Shown in pieces: positions 1 through 5,464 of a stretch of DNA of 7,330 nucleotides; the stretch's first letter is position 1; every line of letters starts with the position of its first letter. The notes beneath the pieces were generated by a model that did not search any database, had not been told where the DNA came from, and was given only the letters and a program-made list of their open reading frames with translations. The stretch lies in contig JAQTVS010000132.1 of the NCBI GenBank assembly GCA_028706735.1, positions 1-7,330 of the forward strand, read 5' to 3'. Source of the DNA: Thiomonas sp. GTDB lineage: Bacteria > Pseudomonadota > Gammaproteobacteria > Burkholderiales > Burkholderiaceae_C. The position numbers were made by a program, and so were the translations under genes.

Positions 1-84
1 CTAAAGACTTTATGCAAGGAGGGTTTTGGCGCCGACAGGCGGCAGGTCGGCAAATGGGGCGGCAAGCGCTGGTACGGCCCGTAA
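1..84 (+). CDS. C-terminal end of an unidentified gene (partial, 5' end outside window)
   Basis: Frame 1 is open from the window edge to a TAA at 82-84 and encodes 27 residues ending KWGGKRWYGP. Six of the 27 codons end in A or T, five of them in the first nine codons, so 17 of the last 18 codons end in G or C, as in the real genes of this window. The tail is basic and rich in Gly and Trp. I do not recognise the family. It would be convergent with rpsI, and its stop codon falls inside the A-run that is the U-tract of the last minus-strand terminator (83-104). With so few codons an accidental open frame cannot be excluded. No function is proposed. Confidence 0.35.
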   Translation, partial: LKTLCKEGFGADRRQVGKWGGKRWYGP

Positions 85-104
85 AAAAGCCCGCCGAGGC
101 GGGC
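83..104 (-). terminator. Intrinsic terminator, distal member of the rpsI terminator array
   Basis: Read on the minus strand, the stem GCCCGC (104-99) pairs with GCGGGC (94-89) around a 4-nt loop and is followed directly by six T (88-83). This is a textbook Rho-independent terminator. It is the furthest of four hairpins downstream of rpsI and has no U-tract in the + direction, so it acts on minus-strand transcripts. Confidence 0.9.
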
Positions 105-110
105 CGAACG

Positions 111-132
111 AAAAAAACCCGCACAAGGCGGG
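111..132 (-). terminator. Intrinsic terminator, third hairpin of the rpsI array
   Basis: On the minus strand CCCGC (132-128) pairs with GCGGG (122-118) around a 5-nt loop, followed by seven T (117-111). The stem is short but G/C only, and the U-tract is the longest in the array. Its sequence is a variant of the 30-bp unit that also makes the hairpins at 141-162 and 171-197. Confidence 0.85.
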
Positions 133-140
133 CCGCATGG

Positions 141-162
141 AACAGAACCCGCACGGAGCGGG
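141..162 (-). terminator. Terminator-like hairpin, second of the rpsI array, weak tail
   Basis: On the minus strand CCCGC (162-158) pairs with GCGGG (152-148) around a 5-nt loop, followed by TTCTGTT. The tail is interrupted, so termination is probably weaker than at its neighbours. It may be a degenerate copy of the repeated unit rather than a needed signal. Confidence 0.5.
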
Positions 163-170
163 CCGCATGG

Positions 171-197
171 AAAAGAACCCGCACGGGGCGGGTTCTT
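171..197 (-). terminator. Intrinsic terminator directly after rpsI
   Basis: On the minus strand AAGAACCCGC (197-188) pairs with GCGGGTTCTT (182-173) around a 5-nt loop, with further T at 172-171. The hairpin begins about 20 nt after the rpsI stop codon (218-220). The 10-bp stem is the longest of the array. It is partly symmetrical but lacks a clear U-tract in the + direction. Confidence 0.85.
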
Positions 198-217
198 GGG
201 CAAAGCGCGGGGAAAAA

Positions 218-610
218 TCAGCGCTTGGAGAACTGCTTGGCGCGACGGGCGCCGCGCAGACCCACTTTTTTCCGTTCCACTTCGCGAGCGTCGCGGGTGA
301 CGAAGCCGGCTTTGGACAATGCCGGTTTGAGGGTGGCCTCATAGTCGATCAGCGCGCGGGTGATGCCGTGGCGCACCGCGCCAGCCTGGCCGGTTTCGCC
401 GCCGCCGTGGACGTTGATCTTGATGTCGAAGCTCTCGACGTTCTCGGTGAGAACGAGCGGCTGCTTGACGATCATGATCGAGGTCTGACGGCCGAAATAC
501 TGCTCGACGTCTTTCCCGTTGACCGTGATTTTGCCAGTGCCCTTCTTGATGAAGACGCGGGCCACAGAGCTCTTGCGACGGCCTGTGCCGTAATTCCAGT
601 TTCCGATCAT
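218..610 (-). CDS. rpsI: 30S ribosomal protein S9
   Basis: This is the 130-residue small-subunit protein uS9, full length for bacteria. It sits in the head of the 30S subunit, and its C-terminal tail reaches the P-site tRNA. The sequence shows the N-terminal [13 protein letters not shown] block (7-19), the family signature around residues 69-87 ([19 protein letters not shown]), the RERKK-like segment [16 protein letters not shown] (111-126) and the terminal SKR (128-130) that contacts tRNA. It follows rplM after only 9 nt. Its Shine-Dalgarno AAGGA (617-621) overlaps the rplM stop codon, so the two genes are almost certainly co-translated. The start ATG at 608-610 lies 6 nt from that site. Transcription ends in the hairpin array at 83-197. 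Nothing in the protein is unusual. Confidence 0.98.
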   Translation of the reverse strand: MIGNWNYGTGRRKSSVARVFIKKGTGKITVNGKDVEQYFGRQTSIMIVKQPLVLTENVESFDIKINVHGGGETGQAGAVRHGITRALIDYEATLKPALSKAGFVTRDAREVERKKVGLRGARRAKQFSKR

Positions 611-619
611 CGCCTGTCC

Positions 620-1048
620 TTAGATGTCGAGAGTCTTGGGCTGCTGGGCGCTGTGCGGATGCTCTGCACCCCCATAGACCTTGAGCTTCTTGATCATGGC
701 GTAACCGAGCGGGCCTTTGGGCAGCATGCCCTTGACTGCCAGTTCCAGCGCACGGCCGGGGTGACGCGCCTGCATATCCTTGAATTTGGTGGCGTAGATG
801 CCTCCGGGATAGCCGGTGTGACGGTAGTAGGTCTTGTCGTTGGCTTTGTTGCCGGTCACGCGGATCTTGGACGTGTTGACGACAATGATGAAGTCACCGG
901 TATCGACGTGCGGGGTGTAGATGGGTTTGTGTTTGCCACGCAGACGGAGGGCCACTTCGCTGGCGACCCGACCGAGAACCTTGTCTGCGGCGTCAATCAC
1001 GAACCACTCATGCACGACTTCGGCCGGTTTGGCGCTGAAGGTTTTCAT
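620..1048 (-). CDS. rplM: 50S ribosomal protein L13
   Basis: This is the 142-residue large-subunit protein uL13, an early-assembly protein that binds 23S rRNA. Diagnostic blocks are MKTFSAKP at the N-terminus, W15 and [14 protein letters not shown] (17-30), [17 protein letters not shown] (36-53), [10 protein letters not shown] (74-83) and the family signature from about 105 ([21 protein letters not shown]) to GAEHPH (127-132). Length and ends match betaproteobacterial L13. The ATG at 1046-1048 has a good Shine-Dalgarno, AGGAA (1054-1058), 5 nt upstream. It is the first gene of the rplM-rpsI operon, and a consensus-like promoter lies about 160 bp upstream. In E. coli the operon is repressed by L13 at its leader; whether that holds here is not shown, but the leader is long enough for a control element. 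Confidence 0.98.
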   Translation of the reverse strand: MKTFSAKPAEVVHEWFVIDAADKVLGRVASEVALRLRGKHKPIYTPHVDTGDFIIVVNTSKIRVTGNKANDKTYYRHTGYPGGIYATKFKDMQARHPGRALELAVKGMLPKGPLGYAMIKKLKVYGGAEHPHSAQQPKTLDI

Positions 1049-1129
1049 GGTTGTTCCTATGAACGATTATTGAGCGAGAAATGAATGCACCCACCAGTGA
1101 TGAGCAGCCGCTCGATCGGCCTGTGTGTT

Positions 1130-1162
1130 GAGCCTGCACCGAGCCTGCATTGAACCTGCACC
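1130..1162. repeat. Three 11-bp direct repeats in the rplM leader
   Basis: Three adjacent units read on the + strand: GAGCCTGCACC (1130-1140), GAGCCTGCATT (1141-1151) and GAACCTGCACC (1152-1162). Unit 1 differs from unit 2 at two positions and from unit 3 at one. They lie in the predicted 5' leader of rplM, so the mRNA carries the complement, three GGCTC/GGTTC-type units each with TGCAGG. The rest of the 316-bp gap between rplM and the acetyltransferase gene shows only the two promoters annotated here. Confidence 0.8.
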
Positions 1163-1212
1163 GCGCCCACCGGCATGGGGTTTTCTGGCCCTCGCTCCAA
1201 GCCAAGCCCGCC

Positions 1213-1240
1213 ATTATAGGCATGGGCGGCGGATTGTCCT
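1213..1240 (-). promoter_or_regulatory. Probable sigma70 promoter of rplM-rpsI
   Basis: On the minus strand a perfect -10 hexamer TATAAT (1218-1213) is preceded, 16 nt upstream, by AGGACA (1240-1235), which matches four of six -35 positions. Transcription should start near 1206. The stretch between -10 and the start is GGCGGG; such GC-rich discriminators are typical of promoters repressed by ppGpp/DksA, as expected for ribosomal protein genes. An A-rich block (1260-1247) just upstream of -35 could serve as an UP element. Confidence 0.7.
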
Positions 1241-1311
1241 AGCCAAGTCTTTGATTTTCTGGAATGTTGTGGTTTTGTCGGCCCCAATCACCCTGCCAAA
1301 GCCCCTTTGCC

Positions 1312-1339
1312 TTGAATTTATGCACGTGACGCCTAAACT
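1312..1339 (+). promoter_or_regulatory. Candidate promoter for the GNAT gene
   Basis: TTGAAT (1312-1317, four of six -35 positions) is followed after 16 nt by TAAACT (1334-1339, four of six -10 positions). The transcript would start near 1346 and leave a leader of about 20 nt before the ATG at 1365. The match is modest, and no other candidate in the gap is better. Confidence 0.35.
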
Positions 1340-1364
1340 ATGTTGCACTGCAGCAAATTGAGTA

Positions 1365-2048
1365 ATGCCCCCTTCCATGTCTCTGACTCCCGATTCAGCA
1401 CCGACGCCTGACGCAGGCCGCACGCCTGTCGTTCTGCCTTATTTCAACCAGGCGCCAGCGTCCATCGTGCCCATCCGACCCATCGGGCCGGAGCACCATG
1501 CGCAGCTTCTGCGCCATTTTCTGGCGTTGAGCACGGACGACCGCTATCTGCGCTTCGGCTACGCCGCAAGCGACGAGCGCATCCGCGCCTATGTGGATTC
1601 CATTCGTTTCGGCCAGGACGAAATTTTCGGCGTGTTCAACCGCAAGCTCGATCTGTTGGCGGTGGCGCACATCGCCATTGAGGCGGGACAGACGCAGCGC
1701 GCGGAGTTTGGCGTTTCCGTGCTGCCGCGTGGCCGCGGGCTGGGCATTGGCACGCGACTGTTTGCACGCGCGGCGGTGGAGGCGCGCAACCGCGGTCTGC
1801 GGGAGCTGTACATGCAATGCCTGAGCAGCAATGGCGCCATGCTCAAGATCGCCCGTCGCGCGGGAATGAAGGTGCATAACGAAGGCGGCGAGACCGAGGC
1901 CTATCTGGAATTGCCGGAAGACAACTACCAGAGCCATCTCGACGCACTCATGGAAAACCAGACCGGCCAGATTGACTATTGGTTCAAATCCGCCATGCGG
2001 CAGTGGCGCTGCTTCTGGCTGTTTGGCCGCTGCACCAAAACGGCCTGA
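1365..2048 (+). CDS. GNAT-family N-acetyltransferase
   Basis: The 227-residue protein should transfer an acetyl group from acetyl-CoA to an amine; the substrate cannot be read from the sequence. The GNAT fold spans about residues 33-183. Motif A, the pyrophosphate-binding loop R-x-x-G-x-G, is clear at R124-G127-G129 within PRGRGLGIGTRLF, followed by the expected helix (RAAVEARNRG). FGVSVLP (115-121) is the strand before it, and NGAMLKIARRAGMKV (156-170) is the usual motif B helix. The segment HFLALSTDDRYLRFGY (51-66) is typical of GNAT domains related to the C-terminal domain of protein acetyltransferase Pat. The first ~30 residues are Pro/Ser/Thr-rich and probably disordered. The C-terminal ~45 residues extend past the domain. 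The ATG at 1365 is the first after an in-frame stop at 1359; it has no clear Shine-Dalgarno, and Met5 (1377) is an alternative. It is transcribed alone, divergent from rplM, and ends 2 bp before the large palindrome. Confidence 0.9.
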   Translation: MPPSMSLTPDSAPTPDAGRTPVVLPYFNQAPASIVPIRPIGPEHHAQLLRHFLALSTDDRYLRFGYAASDERIRAYVDSIRFGQDEIFGVFNRKLDLLAVAHIAIEAGQTQRAEFGVSVLPRGRGLGIGTRLFARAAVEARNRGLRELYMQCLSSNGAMLKIARRAGMKVHNEGGETEAYLELPEDNYQSHLDALMENQTGQIDYWFKSAMRQWRCFWLFGRCTKTA

Positions 2049-2049
2049 T

Positions 2050-2228
2050 CTCAGAGGGTGTGAATGAATTCTGCGTGGCCGAGCAGCGCGTCCAAACGCC
2101 CCCGGTCAAGGCGCAAAGCACAGCCGTGCCCGTCGGCACGGCGCGCACTGACTACACCAAGCGCAACGCAGAGCGGGGGTGTTTGGGCGCGAGGAGCGGA
2201 CATGGCGAATTTGTTCACACCCTCTCAG
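2050..2228. repeat. Large imperfect palindrome filling a convergent intergenic region
   Basis: Position i pairs with 4278-i. From 2053-2107 against 2225-2171 the arms align for 55 positions with no gap: 42 Watson-Crick pairs, 5 G-T and 8 other mismatches. The outer 19 nt, AGAGGGTGTGAATGAATTC (2053-2071), pair with 2207-2225 except for two adjacent G-T positions. A second block, 2087-2104 with 2174-2191, pairs at all but two G-T positions. The outer end overlaps the stop codon of the propeller gene (2225-2227) and starts 2 bp after the GNAT stop. I see no target-site duplication of 8-9 bp. It could be a structured 3' UTR, a MITE-like relic, or both. No U-tract is present, so it is not a classical intrinsic terminator. 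Confidence 0.85.
2123..2142. repeat. Perfect 8-bp hairpin at the tip of the large palindrome
   Basis: GCCGTGCC (2123-2130) pairs perfectly with GGCACGGC (2135-2142) around the loop CGTC. It lies in the 63-nt apical part of the palindrome but is centred at 2132.5 rather than 2139, so it is a separate local element. No U-tract follows on either strand. Confidence 0.7.
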
Positions 2229-3928
2229 GGCAGCCAGCGCGCCTCGACAATCGTGCGCCAGCCGTTGAACTGCTGCCACACCGCCATCACACTGCCCGCC
2301 GGATTGATGGCCAGCGCCGGAAAACTGGCCATCACCGTGGCTTCAGGGTCAGACAACTGCTCGGGCGCGGACCACTGGTGCTGCGACGGGTTGTAGCGCG
2401 CCGCCTGCACCTGCATGCCCTGCGGCCCGTCCTGATACCAGGCGCAACGCACATTGCCCGCCGCGTCGACCGCGAGCACCGGATTGCCCGCACTGCGCAG
2501 CGCGGGATCGTCGATCTGTTGCGGCGCCGTCCAGCCTGGCGAAGCCGCCAGGCGGCGCACGGCGAGCATGGCCTCGCGCCGCGCGCCATTCTGCTGCGCC
2601 CACGCCAAAGTGACGTTGCCCGCGGCATCGGCCGCCAGCGCGGGAGATGCCGCCGGGCCAGTGAACGCAGGGCTTTGCAAAAGTTGCACCGCGCTCCATT
2701 GCGAGCCCGCGCCCCCTGGCCACTGGCAGACCGCGATGCGGCGTGACGCTGTGCGCCCCTGCGTCCACGCCGCCATCACCGCGCCTTGCGAGGTGGCGAT
2801 CAGGGCTGGGGAGGTGGCGGCTGCGCCTGCGGGGCTGATGCGCGCAGGCGCAGTCCAGTGTGCGCCGGACGCCTGCGACGCAACGGCATACACCGCCTCG
2901 CGGCCGGACGGTCCCTGCTGCCATGCGGCCACCACACGCCCGCCGGGGGTTGCGGCCACCACCGGGCTGTAGGCGTCGGTCGGCAGCCGATCGAGGCGGC
3001 GTGCCGCCAGCCAGCGCCGCTGCGCCCTGACCCAATGCGCGGCATAGATGCCGGTATGCCGGCCATCGGGCTGCTGCCAGACGACCGTCACATTGCCTGC
3101 GGCGTCTGCGGCAAGCTGAGGATTGGTGGCGTTGCCAGGCAGCGCGGGGGAATCAAGGCGCTGCGGCGGCGTCCACGCCTCACCCTGCCACTGCGTGGCG
3201 AAAATCGCGTCGCGCCCGTTCACAAGCTGGAACCAGGCCACGGTGACGCGCCCTTGCGGGTCGGCGGCAATGGCGGGAATGCCGGACGCCCCGGCTTGCG
3301 GGCCTTGCTGGTCGATGGCCCTCGGAGGGCTCCAGGTCTGCGTATCGGCATTGAAGCGGCTGGCCAGAATGGCGCGCCGGCCCGCCTCATCCTGGAACCA
3401 CACCGCGACGAATGCGCCGTCGTCCGCAGCCGCTACCTGCACGCCGTTGGCCGGCAGGTCCACCAGCCGTGCGCTGCGGGCATCGTCGATCTGTACCGGG
3501 GCGCTCCACGGGCTGCAAGTTGTGGTGAAGACGCTGCGCTGCGCGGGCGCTTTGCGTTGCAGCGTGTAGGTCGTGCAGCCGGAAAGGGGCGCCGCGGGTT
3601 CGATCACGGCAAGTGCGCCGGTGGCCTTGACGATTCCGGACACCGGCAGGCCGATCGGACTGAGAAGTTGCAGGTTGTCCGCAGTCTGCGCTGCGGCTTC
3701 GGACGGGTTGGCGAAGCGAAAGCCAGGGGCGGCGAGGCGCGAGACCCCCGATGCTGGCTGCGCCGGAACCGCAATGGCACTGCCCGCCCGCGCGACCGCG
3801 CAGCAAAGCAGCGCAGTCGCCAGCAAGGCAAACCCGCGCAGCATCCCCCCAGGGACATGCAGAGCCGCCCCATGTTTCCTTGCCCGCCCCGGAAGGCGGG
3901 GTGACGCGCCGAGCTTAGGGGCGCTCAT
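2225..3928 (-). CDS. Exported protein with eight ~53-residue repeats, predicted beta-propeller
   Basis: The 567-residue protein has no family I can name. Residues 29-48 are a typical Sec signal peptide: Met-Leu-Arg, then a hydrophobic core, then AVARA before the likely cleavage site near 48/49. Eight repeats follow, each with the pattern P-x-x-A-x-x-x-x-G-x-V-x-x-x-W-x-Q and later W-[ST]-x-P. The first Trp of each is at 177, 232, 284, 336, 388, 443, 497 and 551, a spacing of 52-55. A lone WSAPVQID (141-148) before repeat 1 could supply the last strand of blade 8, closing the ring as in many propellers. C118 and C138 could form a disulfide. No catalytic motif is visible, so it may be a binding or scaffold protein in the periplasm or outside the cell. 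The ATG at 3928 overlaps the upstream gene by 4 bp (ATGA), but it gives a 28-residue basic extension before the signal peptide; Met29 (3844) is a credible alternative start. Confidence 0.8.
   Translation of the reverse strand: MSAPKLGASPRLPGRARKHGAALHVPGGMLRGFALLATALLCCAVARAGSAIAVPAQPASGVSRLAAPGFRFANPSEAAAQTADNLQLLSPIGLPVSGIVKATGALAVIEPAAPLSGCTTYTLQRKAPAQRSVFTTTCSPWSAPVQIDDARSARLVDLPANGVQVAAADDGAFVAVWFQDEAGRRAILASRFNADTQTWSPPRAIDQQGPQAGASGIPAIAADPQGRVTVAWFQLVNGRDAIFATQWQGEAWTPPQRLDSPALPGNATNPQLAADAAGNVTVVWQQPDGRHTGIYAAHWVRAQRRWLAARRLDRLPTDAYSPVVAATPGGRVVAAWQQGPSGREAVYAVASQASGAHWTAPARISPAGAAATSPALIATSQGAVMAAWTQGRTASRRIAVCQWPGGAGSQWSAVQLLQSPAFTGPAASPALAADAAGNVTLAWAQQNGARREAMLAVRRLAASPGWTAPQQIDDPALRSAGNPVLAVDAAGNVRCAWYQDGPQGMQVQAARYNPSQHQWSAPEQLSDPEATVMASFPALAINPAGSVMAVWQQFNGWRTIVEARWLP
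3883..3900. repeat. Small GC hairpin at the start of the propeller gene
   Basis: CCCGCC (3883-3888) pairs with GGCGGG (3895-3900) around a 6-nt loop. It lies between the two possible starts of the propeller gene (3928 and 3844). If the downstream start is the real one, the hairpin is intergenic and could tune expression of the second gene relative to the dehydrogenase. No U-tract follows on either strand. Confidence 0.4.
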
Positions 3929-5346
3929 AGCCGCCCCATCAGCTTCATCAGCCAGCGGGTGCGCTGGCCATAGGGCGGCGCGGCCAGGCCGACACCCGAC
4001 AGGCGCGACTGCGACAACACCGGCTTGAGTTTGCTGAATGTGTCGAAACCCCAGCGGCCGTGGTAATGCCCCATGCCCGAGGCGCCCACGCCACCGAAGG
4101 GCAGGCCGTCCTGCGCGAAATGCAGCAGGGTGTCATTCACCGTCACGCCGCCTGCATGGGTGTGCAGCAGCGCTGCGTGAGTGCGGACACGGTCTCGGTC
4201 GAACCAGTACAGCGCCAATGGCCGGGGCTGGCTGCGCACGAAGGCGAGCGCCTGCGCAATGTCGTCATACAGCACCACGGGCAGCAGCGGGCCGAAAATT
4301 TCTTCGGTCATCAGACGCACCGTGGCCGGCGCATCGCACACCAGCGCGGGCCCAAGGCGGTGGCGCAAATCGTCCGCCTGCACGCCGTCGAACAGCGCAT
4401 GCACATGCGCCCCGCCCGCCCGCGCCTCGCCCAGCAGGCCGAGCAGGCGGCTGTACTGGCGATGGTCGATGATGCTGGTGTAGTCCGGGCTGCGCAGCCC
4501 GAGAGGATAGAGTTGCTGCGCAGCGGCGCGGCAGGCGGCCACGAAAGCGGCCTCCTGTCCGCGCGGCAGCAGCACATAGTCGGGGGCGATGCAGGTCTGC
4601 CCGGCATTGAGCAGCTTGCCGAACACGATGCGCTGCGCCGCATGCCGCAGGTCATAGCCGGGCGTGATGACCGCAGGGGACTTGCCGCCCAGCTCCAGCG
4701 TGACCGGTGTGAGGTTGGCCGCGGCCGCGGCCATGACGCGCTTGCCCACGCCGGTGGAGCCGGTGAACAGCAGGTGATCGAACGGCAGCGCGCTGAAGGC
4801 CGCGCCGATCTCGGCGTCGCCCTGCACCACGACCACTTCGTCGGGCGCGAACGCCTGCGCAGCCCGCTGCGCGAACACCGCGCTGAAGGTCGGGGTGAAT
4901 TCGGACAACTTGACCATCGCCCGGTTGCCCGCAACCAGCGCGGCCGTCAGCGGCGCGGCGGCCAGCACCAGCGGATAGTTCCAAGGTGCGATGATGCCCG
5001 CCACGCCCAGCGGCTGCGGCAGCACATGCGCCCGCGCCGGCAAGAACCAGCGCGACACGGCAGCCCGGCGCGGCCGCATCCAGTGCTTGCCGTGGCGCAG
5101 CGCATCGGCAATGCCTTCCAGGCTGGGAACGATTTCCAGCAGCCCGGTTTCTGGCGGCGGGCGACCGCCGAAGTCGGCGTCGATCGCCTCGGAAAATTCG
5201 GCCGCTTGACTGCGCAACAGCGCCTGCAGACGGCGCAGGCGGTCGCGTCGCAAAGTCCAATCCGGGTAAGGCGCCGCGTCAAACGCCGCGCGCAGCAGGC
5301 TGTACATCTGCTGAAGTGAAGCTGCGAAATCCGGAGCGCGATCCAT
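3925..5346 (-). CDS. Coniferyl aldehyde dehydrogenase-like NAD(P)-dependent aldehyde dehydrogenase
   Basis: The 473-residue enzyme belongs to the aldehyde dehydrogenase superfamily and should oxidise an aldehyde to the acid with NAD(P)+ in the cytoplasm. All catalytic elements are visible: PWNYP with N123, K146 (MVKLSE), the dinucleotide-binding turn FTGSTGVGK (194-202), the general base E218 in LELGGKSP, the nucleophile C252 in NAGQTCIAPDYV, and E349/F351 in EEIFGP. The GQTCIAPDYV context and the C-terminal FDTFSKLKPVLSQSRL...PPYG region (434-460) are those of the coniferyl aldehyde dehydrogenase / class 3-like branch, so aromatic or long-chain aldehydes are the likeliest substrates. The exact substrate is not proven. 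Length is normal and no residue is missing. The start at 5346 has only a weak GGA about 8 nt upstream. The gene overlaps the propeller gene by 4 bp and is divergent from the MarR-type gene, with 118 bp between them. Confidence 0.93.
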   Translation of the reverse strand: MDRAPDFAASLQQMYSLLRAAFDAAPYPDWTLRRDRLRRLQALLRSQAAEFSEAIDADFGGRPPPETGLLEIVPSLEGIADALRHGKHWMRPRRAAVSRWFLPARAHVLPQPLGVAGIIAPWNYPLVLAAAPLTAALVAGNRAMVKLSEFTPTFSAVFAQRAAQAFAPDEVVVVQGDAEIGAAFSALPFDHLLFTGSTGVGKRVMAAAAANLTPVTLELGGKSPAVITPGYDLRHAAQRIVFGKLLNAGQTCIAPDYVLLPRGQEAAFVAACRAAAQQLYPLGLRSPDYTSIIDHRQYSRLLGLLGEARAGGAHVHALFDGVQADDLRHRLGPALVCDAPATVRLMTEEIFGPLLPVVLYDDIAQALAFVRSQPRPLALYWFDRDRVRTHAALLHTHAGGVTVNDTLLHFAQDGLPFGGVGASGMGHYHGRWGFDTFSKLKPVLSQSRLSGVGLAAPPYGQRTRWLMKLMGRL

Positions 5347-5390
5347 AGAAGTCCATTCAGGCAGCGACAGGGTGGCCTTTGATGGTAAGA

Positions 5391-5406
5391 CCTAATCCCT
5401 AATCCC
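5391..5406. repeat. Two tandem 7-bp copies of CCTAATC in the shared control region
   Basis: CCTAATC at 5391-5397 is repeated at 5398-5404 and followed by CC. It lies between the start of the aldehyde dehydrogenase and the palindrome at 5433-5459, where the promoter of the minus-strand operon should be. It may be an activator site or chance. I could not place a convincing -10/-35 pair for either operon in this 118-bp gap. Confidence 0.5.
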
Positions 5407-5432
5407 AACTCGGGTAACTAATTGTGATGGAG

Positions 5433-5459
5433 GCAGTATTTGCCTAAGCAATAAACTGC
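5433..5459. promoter_or_regulatory. Palindrome, candidate MarR operator
   Basis: GCAGTATTTGC (5433-5443), spacer CTAA, then GCAATAAACTGC (5448-5459). The outer GCAGT/ACTGC and the inner TTGC/GCAA are perfect inverted repeats, with one mismatch and one bulged base between them. A 27-bp dyad of this kind suits a MarR-family dimer. It ends 5 bp before the regulator's ATG, which fits autorepression, and lies between the two divergent operons, so it could control both. A Shine-Dalgarno-like GGAGG (5429-5433) abuts its left end. Confidence 0.55.
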
Positions 5460-5464
5460 ATGGC

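Larger units (their letters stand above)
116..197. repeat. Tandem ~30-bp repeat units, each carrying a hairpin
   Basis: Units start at 116, 146 and 176. The first two share AACCCGCAC, then a variable loop, then GCGGGCCGCATGGAA. The third shares AACCCGCAC and GCGGG and then diverges. Hairpin centres at about 125, 155 and 185 are exactly 30 bp apart. The fourth hairpin, centred near 96.5, keeps the spacing approximately but not the flanking sequence. The array looks like local duplication of a terminator rather than independent origin. Confidence 0.8.

Noticed and set aside
26..1084. 352-codon open frame on the + strand opposite rpsI and rplM
   Set aside because: It is fully antisense to two certain ribosomal protein genes, needs a TTG start, and runs through the terminator array. 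Long antisense frames are common in GC-rich DNA.
2053..2225. Integron attC site
   Set aside because: A GTCCAAAC / GTTTGGGC pair resembles the RYYYAAC/GTTRRRY boxes, but each has an extra base, they lie in the middle of the arms rather than at the ends, and no cassette or integrase is nearby.
2049..2228. Bidirectional Rho-independent terminator for the two convergent genes
   Set aside because: The palindrome is long and ends without a run of T on either strand, so it does not meet the usual definition, although it might stabilise 3' ends.
3604..3873. Start with a good AAGGA site at 3873 on the minus strand
   Set aside because: It is out of frame with the propeller gene and its product is a short Arg/Cys-rich sequence without a domain.
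2786..3904. 372-codon open frame on the + strand opposite the propeller gene
   Set aside because: It is Arg/Gly-rich with no domain, while the minus strand gives a signal peptide and eight regular repeats.
4060..5319. 419-codon open frame on the + strand opposite the aldehyde dehydrogenase
   Set aside because: The dehydrogenase shows every catalytic motif on the other strand; this frame is Arg/Gln/His-rich without a domain.
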